Below are positions 25,599-33,093 of a stretch of 33,093 bases of DNA, piece after piece. Numbering within the stretch: position 1 is the first letter of the stretch; each line of letters begins with the position of its first letter. Below the pieces are notes generated by a model, which saw only the letters and a program-made list of their open reading frames with translations, did not search any database and was not told the DNA's origin. The stretch comes from DATFWC01 sp045801465 (GTDB lineage: Bacteria; Pseudomonadota; Alphaproteobacteria; Rhizobiales; Xanthobacteraceae), in assembly GCA_045801465.1 (NCBI GenBank), contig JBJMSU010000183.1, forward strand, positions 1 to 33,093, in the 5' to 3' direction. The translations under genes were made by a program, and so were the position numbers.

Positions 25599-25850
25599 AT
25601 GACTCACACTGCCCCGCGTATCTCTCCCGAAGCGCTCGCCGTTCTCGGCGACGGCAAGATCGCCTACGTGAAGGCGATCCGTTCCGAGGACGTGCAGGCC
25701 ATGTTTCCGCAGGCGCCGGAGCTTCAGCCCGGCATGCAGCTTTTCGCGCTGCATGCGGCCGACGGCACCCCGATCATGCTCACCGACAGCCGTGAAGCGG
25801 CCGTCGCGAATGCCTGGAGCCAGGAGCTCGAGACGGTGAGCGTGCATTGA
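25599..25850 (+). CDS. DUF1150 family protein
   Basis: The 83-residue protein opens MTHTAPRISPEALAVLGDGK and contains the family stretches IAYVKAIRSEDVQAMFP and LQPGMQLFALHAADGTPIML. No membrane segment or catalytic motif is seen; the family has no known function. I chose the ATG at 25599, with AAGGAG nine bases upstream; the frame is open back to 25539, overlapping the hsp20 stop. The position directly after hsp20 implies heat-shock co-expression. A 7-bp hairpin (25851-25857 with 25864-25870) follows the stop directly but has no T-run. Confidence 0.9.
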   Translation: MTHTAPRISPEALAVLGDGKIAYVKAIRSEDVQAMFPQAPELQPGMQLFALHAADGTPIMLTDSREAAVANAWSQELETVSVH

Positions 25851-26067
25851 CGGCGGCGTTCAAGCTGCCGAGAGGCCACGATCGGTGCGAGTTTCTGCCG
25901 CACTCCACCAGCGTGAGTAACTTCAATCCACCGCACTAAGCTTCGAGATGCCAGCGCTGCAGCATGCGCTGCGCAGCGGCTTGCTTGAGCTGGTCGAATG
26001 GGATGCCGGATGTCTCGCCGTCTGGTCGTTTATCAGTAATTTTACTTAGAGGCGTACCCGGCCCCTC

Positions 26068-26526
26068 TCAGCCGGCGGCGTGCTCGAGCATCAGCACCGC
26101 GTAGATCGCCTCCGCGTCGCGCGATTGGCGCAGCTTCCTCGCCACGTCCGGATCGCGCAGCAACCGCGCCACGCGCGCGAGCGCCTTCAGATGATCGGCG
26201 CCTGCGGTCTCCGGGGCCAGAAGGACGAAGATCAGGTCGACCGGAAGCCCATCGAGTGTCTCAAATTCCACCGGCCGGTCCAGCCGTGCGAACAGGCCGA
26301 AGAGCTTATTGAGGTTCGGCAGCTTGCCGTGCGGAATGGCGATGCCGTTGCCGACCCCCGTCGACCCGAGCTTTTCCCGCTGCATCAGCACGTCGAAAAT
26401 GGCGCGTTCGCCTTGCCCGGTGAGCTGGGCCGCCTTGGCCGCGAGCTCCTGGATGGCCTGCTTTTTGCTGTTGACCTTGAGCGCCGGAATGATCGCGTTG
26501 GCCGCGACGAGATTGGTGAGCAGCAT
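26068..26526 (-). CDS. ptsN: Nitrogen-regulatory PTS protein EIIA-Ntr
   Basis: PtsN is the last phosphoryl acceptor of the regulatory PTS-Ntr chain and affects potassium balance, nitrogen and stress responses. The 152-residue protein is of normal length. The active-site histidine is His66 in GIAIPHGKLPN, preceded by the family opening NAIIPALKVNSKKQAIQELA. The ATG at 26526 is used. It lies downstream of rpoN and hpf on the same strand, the classical rpoN-hpf-ptsN cluster. The same reading frame stays open for 43 codons after the TGA, up to TAG at 25936, but the protein is already complete. Confidence 0.96.
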   Translation of the reverse strand: MLLTNLVAANAIIPALKVNSKKQAIQELAAKAAQLTGQGERAIFDVLMQREKLGSTGVGNGIAIPHGKLPNLNKLFGLFARLDRPVEFETLDGLPVDLIFVLLAPETAGADHLKALARVARLLRDPDVARKLRQSRDAEAIYAVLMLEHAAG

Positions 26527-26628
26527 GGACTAGGGGTCCGGATTTCGGGAGGCGCGCCGCCGCTGGCGTGAAAGGCGGCGGACCATAGGGAGGGTCGGAT
26601 GCATCGTCAATGGTGCCGGCACCATCTG

Positions 26629-27225
26629 CTAGCCAGCACTCAACGGCGGAGGATCGATCCAGCCGATATGACCGTCGGCGCGCCGGTACACCAGGTTCAG
26701 TCTGCCATGCCCGGCATGACGGAACACCACGACTTGCGCGCCCGTCATGTCCAGCTCCATGACTGCCTCGCTGACGGACAGTTGCTTCAAGGCGGTGGTC
26801 GACTCGGCGATGATAATCGGATTGAACTCGTCGGGTTCCTCGCCGCTCTCGTGCTCGGGCGCGGCGATGACATAGCTCGGCGCCTGCACGGCGGGCGCGA
26901 TGGCGGCGGATACGCCGTCGGTACGCGCGACCGGGCGGCCTTTGAGCCGGCGGTGATAGCGGCGCAGGCGCTTTTCGATGCGGATGGCCGCCTGATCGGC
27001 GCTCGCATAAGCGTCCGCCGCCAAGCCTTCGGCCTGCAGCGTGATGCCGGAATCGAGGTGGACCGCGCACTCGGTGCGAAACCCGAAGCCCTCCTTTCCG
27101 ACCGTGACGTGCCCGGAATATCCGCCGTCGAAATATTTTCCCATCGCCTCGGCGATGCGGGCATTGACGCGCGCGCGCAACGCTTCGCCGATATCGATGT
27201 TCTTCCCCGAGATACGAAAAGGCAC
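26629..27225 (-). CDS. hpf: Long-form ribosome hibernation promoting factor
   Basis: The factor binds the 30S decoding region and drives 100S ribosome dimers in slow growth. From the GTG at 27225 (MPFRISGKNIDIGEAL) it has 198 residues: an N-terminal S30AE domain (about 1-105, with GHVTVGKEGFGFRTECAVH and a basic RIEKRLRRYHRRLKGR helix) and the C-terminal dimerisation domain of the long form (about 135-190, EAVMELDMTGAQVVVFRHAG, GRLNLVYRRADGHIGWIDP). GGGGA lies six bases before the GTG; the open frame to 27309 is not family-like. It lies between rpoN and ptsN. Confidence 0.95.
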   Translation of the reverse strand: MPFRISGKNIDIGEALRARVNARIAEAMGKYFDGGYSGHVTVGKEGFGFRTECAVHLDSGITLQAEGLAADAYASADQAAIRIEKRLRRYHRRLKGRPVARTDGVSAAIAPAVQAPSYVIAAPEHESGEEPDEFNPIIIAESTTALKQLSVSEAVMELDMTGAQVVVFRHAGHGRLNLVYRRADGHIGWIDPPPLSAG

Positions 27226-27274
27226 GACCGTTCCCCGTTCTCGGCAAGCCCTGTTTCTGTTCGACTCGTGGGCC

Positions 27275-27352
27275 GCCCGAATTGTCGGGCCGAACCGATC
27301 AGATTTCAATAGACGGCGGCGTCTTGACGCCGGCCAAGCACGTGATTGCTTG
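27275..27352 (-). other. Three hairpins in the rpoN-hpf gap
   Basis: The inverted repeats are CAAGCA/TGCTTG (27335-27340, 27347-27352), CGGCGTC/GACGCCG (27317-27323, 27326-27332) and GCCCGA/TCGGGC (27275-27280, 27285-27290). None has a T-run. They may be RNA processing or stability structures between rpoN and hpf. Confidence 0.35.
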
Positions 27353-27386
27353 CCGCAACTGCCCTAGGAGCTTCAAATCGGCGGCA

Positions 27387-28919
27387 TTAGCCGGCCGCGC
27401 TCTGCGCCGACAGCTTTTCCCGCCGCCGCTGCACGGACGATGGGATGCGCATGGCCTCGCGGTACTTTGCGACCGTGCGGCGGGCGATATCGACGCCCGA
27501 CTGGCGCAGCTTTTCCACGAGCGTGTCGTCGGACAGCACATCCGCCGGATTCTCGGCCTCGATGAGCTGCCTGATCCGATGGCGCACCGCTTCCGCCGAA
27601 TGCGCTTCCCCGCCGTTCGCCGCGGCGATCGCCGATGTGAAGAAGTACTTGAGCTCGAAGATGCCACGGTTGGTGGCCATGTACTTGTTCGCGGTGACGC
27701 GCGAGACCGTGGATTCATGCATCGAGATCGCGTCGGCGACGGTGCGCAGATTGAGCGGCCGCAGGTGGGTCACGCCATGCGACAAGAAGCCATCCTGCTG
27801 GCGCACGATCTCGGTTGCGACCTTGAGGATGGTGCGGGCGCGCTGGTCGAGCGCACGAACCAGCCACGTCGCAGTCTGCAGGCAGTCGGCGAGATAGGAC
27901 TTCTCGCTGTCCTTCTTCGTGGTCCTGGAAACCTGGGAATAGTAGCTCTGGTTTATCAGGACCTTGGGAAGGGTGTCGGAGTTGAGCTCGACCAGCCAGG
28001 CGCCGTCCGGACCCGGTCGCACGAACACGTCGGGCACGATCGGCTGCACCATGGTCGACCCGAAGGCGTGGCCGGGCTTGGGATTGAGCTGGCGTATCTC
28101 GGCGATCATGTCCGCCAAGTCTTCATCGTCCACCCGGCAGACTTTTTTCAATCCCGCGAAATCGCGCTTGGCGACCATCTCCAGATGCGCGACCAGCGCC
28201 TGCATGGCCGGATCGAAACGGTCGCGCTCCCTGAGTTGGATCGCGAGGCATTCGATGAGATTTCGCGCGCACACGCCGGGCGGATCGAAATCCTGCAGCA
28301 GAGCGAGCACGGCCTCGACCTCGGCCAGGGGCGCGCCGAGCTTCTCGGCAACCGCCGCGATGTCGCCGGTGAGGTAACCGGCTTCGTCGACAAGGTCGAT
28401 GAGGTGCTGTCCGATTATGCGGCGGACTGGATCGCTCACCGCCAGCATGAGTTGCTCGGCGAGATGATCGGCGAGCGTCGTCTCTGCTGGCACGAAGGCT
28501 TCAAGGTTATAGTCGCCGTCCCGCCCGCCCGCGCCGACCGTGCTCCACTCGGAATAGCCGACCGGCTCCGCCGGGGCGGGCCGCGGCGAGACCTCGCCAT
28601 CGTCGGGAAATACATTCTCGAGATCGGTGTCGAGCCGCTGTTCGATGGCGGTGCGGCTGGTCTCGAGGGCCTGATCGTACCACTCGACGGCGGCGCCGTC
28701 GGCGCTCGTTTCCGCCTCCGGGGATGCGCCCTGCTCGGCAGGTGCATCACCGTCGCCTTCGGGCTTGCGGTCGAGCAGCGGGTTGCGCTCGAGCTCCTCT
28801 TCGACATAGGCGGCGAGATCCAGGCTCGAAAGCTGCAGCAGTTTGATCGCCTGCATGAGCTGCGGCGTCATGACGAGCGCTTGGCTCTGCCGCATCTCGA
28901 GTTTTTGGGTGAGCGCCAT
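27387..28919 (-). CDS. rpoN: RNA polymerase sigma-54 factor
   Basis: Sigma-54 directs transcription from -24/-12 promoters and needs enhancer-binding ATPases. The 510-residue protein has region I (1-50, MALTQKLEMRQSQALVMTPQ, LLQLSSLDLAAYVEEELERN), an acidic region II (about 55-125), the core-binding region III and the C-terminal DNA-binding part with the RpoN box ARRTVAKYRE (about 479-488). Length and motifs are complete. The ATG at 28919 has AGGCGA four bases upstream. It follows lptB by 95 bases and precedes hpf and ptsN, the standard proteobacterial cluster. Confidence 0.98.
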   Translation of the reverse strand: MALTQKLEMRQSQALVMTPQLMQAIKLLQLSSLDLAAYVEEELERNPLLDRKPEGDGDAPAEQGASPEAETSADGAAVEWYDQALETSRTAIEQRLDTDLENVFPDDGEVSPRPAPAEPVGYSEWSTVGAGGRDGDYNLEAFVPAETTLADHLAEQLMLAVSDPVRRIIGQHLIDLVDEAGYLTGDIAAVAEKLGAPLAEVEAVLALLQDFDPPGVCARNLIECLAIQLRERDRFDPAMQALVAHLEMVAKRDFAGLKKVCRVDDEDLADMIAEIRQLNPKPGHAFGSTMVQPIVPDVFVRPGPDGAWLVELNSDTLPKVLINQSYYSQVSRTTKKDSEKSYLADCLQTATWLVRALDQRARTILKVATEIVRQQDGFLSHGVTHLRPLNLRTVADAISMHESTVSRVTANKYMATNRGIFELKYFFTSAIAAANGGEAHSAEAVRHRIRQLIEAENPADVLSDDTLVEKLRQSGVDIARRTVAKYREAMRIPSSVQRRREKLSAQSAAG

Positions 28920-29014
28920 CGACTCGCCTGAACTGGTCCGTTTCTTGCTTATCCGGTTCTGGCGCCGGTGTATACCAGTTCGTTGCGGCCGTCACTAACA
29001 GCCTTTATGGACCG

Positions 29015-30279
<1,265 letters not shown>

Positions 30280-30283
<4 letters not shown>

Positions 30284-32112
30284 TTCAGCCTCAGGGGCTG
30301 CCCGGACGATGATTTGGCCGATGGTTTCGACGTTTCCTTGCCGCGGCCCGGTTCCGGTCTGGCATCCCTGCCTTCAGCCGGCGTCTCCGCCGCCTTGCCG
30401 TCCTCGGCCTTGTCGCCCGGCTTGTCGCCGGTCTTGGGCCGGCTGTTCGGCAAAAACAGGCCACCCACCCTGCCCCCGACGCGCCACAGGCCGCTGGTGA
30501 GATCGATCGTGAGACGCTCGCCCTTGATGACCTGTGGCCCCTGGGTGCTGACGACGTCGCCGATCAGCGTCACCGTGTTGGTGGGCATGTCGAAGATGCC
30601 GGTGTCGCCGGTCGCGGTCTGGTCCTTCTGGGCAACCACCACGCCGCCTTTCGCTTCGAGCCGGCGGACCTGCTGGTCGGACGGGCCGGCGGCATCGCCG
30701 TCCTGGTCGTAGTAGACGTCGAGCGTCTTGGATTTCATCGTGGCTTCGCCTTGGGCCACGAGCACGTTTCCGGCGAAGATCGCCTTCTTCTCCTTATCGC
30801 GCACTTCGAGCATGTTTGCCGTGATCTGCACCGGCTTGTCGCGGTTGACGGAAAATCCCTGAAGCGCCATGGGCGACCCGGATGAGGATTGCGCTCCCTT
30901 GGCGTCGCCGGTCTTGGCATCGCCGGTCTTGGCATCACCGGTCTTGGCGTCGCCCGTCTTGGCATCACCTGCCTTCTGGTTCTTGGGGAACATCACGCCG
31001 CTGACCTTGCCCTCGACCTGGGTCACGCCGCTGGTGAGATCGGCCGTGAGGCGTTCGCCCTTGATGACTTGTGGACCTTGCGTGATCACGACGTTGCCGA
31101 TCAACGTCACGGTATTGGCGCGCGTGTCGAAGATGCCGGTATCGCCCGTGGCGGTCTGATCCTTCTGCGTGACCACCACGCCGCCTTTGGCCTCGATCCG
31201 GCGGATCTGCTGTTGGTCGGCTGGCCCTGACGGTCCCTTCTTGCCAGCGGTGGAATCGCCGTCCTGCTCGTAGAACACGTCGAGCGTATTGCTCTTGACC
31301 GTGGTGTCGCCCTGCGTCATGTGAACGTTACCCAGGAACGTCGCCTTCTTGTCCTTGTCGCGCACCTCGAGGGTGGCCGACCTGATCTGGACGGGCTTGT
31401 CGCGGTTGACCGAGAAGCCCTGAAACGCGCCCGGCGGCCGCTGCGCCTTCTTGTCGGCCGGCCCCGACGGGGTCGAGGTCAGGTCAAGGATCACGCCGGC
31501 GTCGAAACGCAGCAACGCGCCGCTGTCGACGACGTCCATGCGGTTGCCGACCAGCTTGCCGTTCTTCATCAGGATCTCGACCGGCTTTTCCGAGACCACG
31601 TTGCCCTTGCGGACGTCGGCCTTCGCCTCGGTGAGATGACCTTCATATCCTTCCGAAGAGATGAGCACGATGTACTGCGTCAGCGTCAGCAGTTCCGCCT
31701 TGGTGTCGTAGACGCCGGCAACCGCGGTCATGTCCACCGTCGCGTTGTTCTGCATCTCGATCTTGGCGCGAATACCGGTGAGCTCGAGCACGGTCGGGTT
31801 GGTGACGTCCTGGGCTGCCGCCTCGGCGGTAATGTTGTAGGCGCGATTGTCGCGGGTGTATCCGGTGAGCTTCGGCGCTTCCATGGTGATTTTGGTGCCG
31901 GATACGACGAGATTGCCGACGCTGACGGGAAGATTGGGGATTGTCCGCAGCGGATTGAACCAGGTCACCAGCACGATGATGCCGAGCCCGGCGAATGCGG
32001 CCGCCGGCACCCCGATGCGCATGGCGCGCACGCGCGCGCTGTGGCGCCGCGCATTGCGGATCAGGCGCGCGAGATCGCGCGGTCCGCTGGCGCGCCAGGC
32101 GTGCGTCCCCAC
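30280..32112 (-). CDS. LptC-LptA-LptA fusion protein (LPS transport bridge)
   Basis: A single open frame of about 610 residues joins parts normally encoded by lptC and lptA. Residues about 31-52 form the LptC membrane anchor (VPAAAFAGLGIIVLVTWF); 60-225 the periplasmic LptC domain (NLVVSGTKITMEAPKLTGYT); 230-375 a first OstA/LptA domain; 381-405 five GDAKT units; 417-560 a second OstA/LptA domain; the tail is polar. The OstA domains share QGFSVNRDKPVQI, EAKGGVVV, QKDQTATGDTGIFD and QGPQVIKGERLT. LptA part has no signal peptide of its own, so both domains would be tethered to the inner membrane. The start is uncertain: GTG 32112 is used; CTG 32139 has a better ribosome binding site; GTG 32322 overlaps rnd. 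The gene overlaps lptB by four bases. Confidence 0.9.
30898..30972 (-). repeat. Five 15-bp tandem repeats encoding GDAKT
   Basis: Five consecutive 15-base units (plus-strand form CTTGGCRTCRCCGGT, with changes in units 4 and 5) encode a (G-D-A-K-T)-type linker between the two LptA domains. Units differ mainly at third codon positions, so the peptide is kept. The length is a multiple of three, so unit gain or loss would change linker length without frameshift. Confidence 0.9.
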
Positions 32113-32266
32113 GCTGGCCGTATGGGTCGCGATGGTCAGAGCAGTCCCCTTGCCGGCGGCCCGCGCTGGCTGCCGAGCTGCCTCGATGCTATCCGTTTTT
32201 TCTCTTTTGCGCGCTGCAAAATTGCGCCGGAATATGGCCGGGGCGCGGCAGTTCGCGCGAAAACTT

Positions 32267-32881
32267 TCAGGAATGGGCGAATATGTCTTCCGCCCCCCAG
32301 CCGGCAAGATCGAGCCGCGCACGATCGGGAAGGAAGCGGAAGCAGGCGGCGGCGAGCTCCCCGCGTCCTTCGCGGGCGATCAAGACGTCGAGCTTCTCCT
32401 TGATGGCGTGCAGGTGGATGACATCGGATGCCGCATAGGAGACCTGGGCGTCCGTCAACTTCTCGGCGCCCCAATCAGAGAGCTGCTGCTGCTTGGAGAG
32501 ATCGACGCCGAGCACGTCGCGCACCAGGTCCTTGAGCCCGTGCTTGTCCGTATAGGTGCGGGTCAGGCGGGAAGCGATTTTGGTGCAATAGACCGGGACC
32601 GGCATGATTCCGAACGCCTTGTACAGAGCGGCGAGATCGAACCGGGCGAAATGGAAGATCTTCACGATCGCCGGGTCGGCAAGCAGCCGCTTGAGGTTGG
32701 GCGCCTCGCTCCCGCCCGATGGAATCTGCACCACGTCGGCCGAGCCGTCCCCGGGCGAAAGCTGCACCACGCACAGCCGGTCACGGTGATGGTCGAGCCC
32801 CATGGTCTCGGTGTCGATCGCCGCCGAATCGCGATACCGGGCGAGGTCGGGCAGGTCGCCGCGGTGCAGGCGGATGGTCAT
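32267..32881 (-). CDS. rnd: Ribonuclease D-type 3'-5' exonuclease
   Basis: The 204-residue protein is a single DEDDy exonuclease domain. The acidic residues are visible in AAIDTETMGLD (Exo I), KIFHFARFDLAALYKAFG (Exo II) and QVSYAASDVIHLHAI (Exo III with Tyr). It lacks the HRDC domains of longer RNase D, as is common for the short alphaproteobacterial form; the expected role is trimming of tRNA or small RNA 3' ends. The ATG at 32881 has GGAGA six bases upstream; a TTG one codon earlier is less likely. It lies between tRNA-Leu and the lptCA gene. Confidence 0.94.
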   Translation of the reverse strand: MTIRLHRGDLPDLARYRDSAAIDTETMGLDHHRDRLCVVQLSPGDGSADVVQIPSGGSEAPNLKRLLADPAIVKIFHFARFDLAALYKAFGIMPVPVYCTKIASRLTRTYTDKHGLKDLVRDVLGVDLSKQQQLSDWGAEKLTDAQVSYAASDVIHLHAIKEKLDVLIAREGRGELAAACFRFLPDRARLDLAGWGAEDIFAHS

Positions 32882-32960
32882 CAAAGCTCTCCGGCGGGAA
32901 CCGTCATGCTCCTCACCCCATGCTTCGGCGCGGTGAAATGGTGCGGATTGCCGCCATGAC

Positions 32961-33046
32961 TGGTGCCCAGGAGAGGACTCGAACCTCCACGGCTATTAAC
33001 CACTGGTACCTGAAACCAGCGCGTCTACCAATTCCGCCACCTGGGC
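32961..33046 (-). tRNA. tRNA-Leu (anticodon CAG)
   Basis: The acceptor arms GCCCAGG/CCTGGGC pair perfectly, followed by discriminator A and an encoded CCA. The D-arm (GCGGAATTGGTAGACGC), anticodon stem CTGGT/ACCAG around TTCAGGT, a long class II variable arm and the T-loop GTTCGAGTC are all present. The loop reads anticodon CAG, which decodes CUG. Total length is 86 with CCA. It is on the same strand as rnd, 79 bases upstream of it. Confidence 0.97.
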
Positions 33047-33093
33047 CAGCCGGGGACAAATAAGGACCCGGCTCTCTGCTTGTCAACGCATTG

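Noticed and set aside
27282..28931. Plus-strand open frame of about 549 codons opposite rpoN
   Set aside because: Shadow of rpoN, whose regions and RpoN box are intact on the minus strand.
30898..30972. CRISPR-like short repeats
   Set aside because: The 15-bp units are directly adjacent with no spacers and lie in frame inside a coding region.

Overview
The window is a chromosomal segment of a high-GC alphaproteobacterium, most likely of the order Hyphomicrobiales (Rhizobiales). The reasons are the gene orders, the long-form hibernation factor next to rpoN and ptsN, a PhrR-like HTH regulator between lnt and metK, a DUF2336 protein, an hsp20-DUF1150 pair behind an RpoH promoter and ROSE-type RNA thermometer, and a rhizobial-type intergenic mosaic repeat. 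I cannot name the genus. No phage, transposon, CRISPR array or classical defence island is visible; nearly all of it is conserved housekeeping DNA.

Layout. (1) Positions 1-82 hold the start of an unknown minus-strand gene behind a perfect CRP-type palindrome. (2) Positions 256-10468 hold the minus-strand operon rimP-nusA-ylxR-infB-rbfA-truB-rpsO-pnp, with a promoter and an intrinsic terminator in the rimP leader (probable attenuator) and a terminator after pnp. (3) Positions 10610-11692 carry a divergent DUF2336 gene. (4) Positions 11706-20541 hold the minus-strand series miaB-phoH-ybeY-corC-lnt-HTH regulator-metK-trmB, with a mosaic repeat between metK and trmB. (5) Positions 20762-25850 are the least conserved part: a tiny zinc-ribbon protein, a type II NADH dehydrogenase, a divergent gamma-resorcylate-type decarboxylase, an orphan UgpB-like binding protein and the heat-shock pair. 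(6) Positions 26068-33046 hold, on the minus strand, tRNA-Leu(CAG)-rnd-lptCA-lptB-rpoN-hpf-ptsN.

The genes serve three main tasks: transcription/translation and RNA turnover (NusA, IF2, RimP, RbfA, TruB, S15, PNPase, YbeY, MiaB, TrmB, RNase D, HPF); cell-envelope building (Lnt, Lpt transport); and global regulation (RpoN, PtsN, HTH regulator, RpoH-ROSE heat-shock control).

The most unusual object is the LPS-transport locus. LptC is fused in one reading frame to two tandem LptA (OstA) domains joined by a five-unit GDAKT repeat, and the partner ATPase LptB has a disordered-looking N-terminal extension of about 185 residues. Other points worth checking are a YbeY whose third zinc-ligand histidine is aspartate, the rimP leader terminator, mutually exclusive hairpins before infB, and a metK stop codon supplied by a mosaic repeat.
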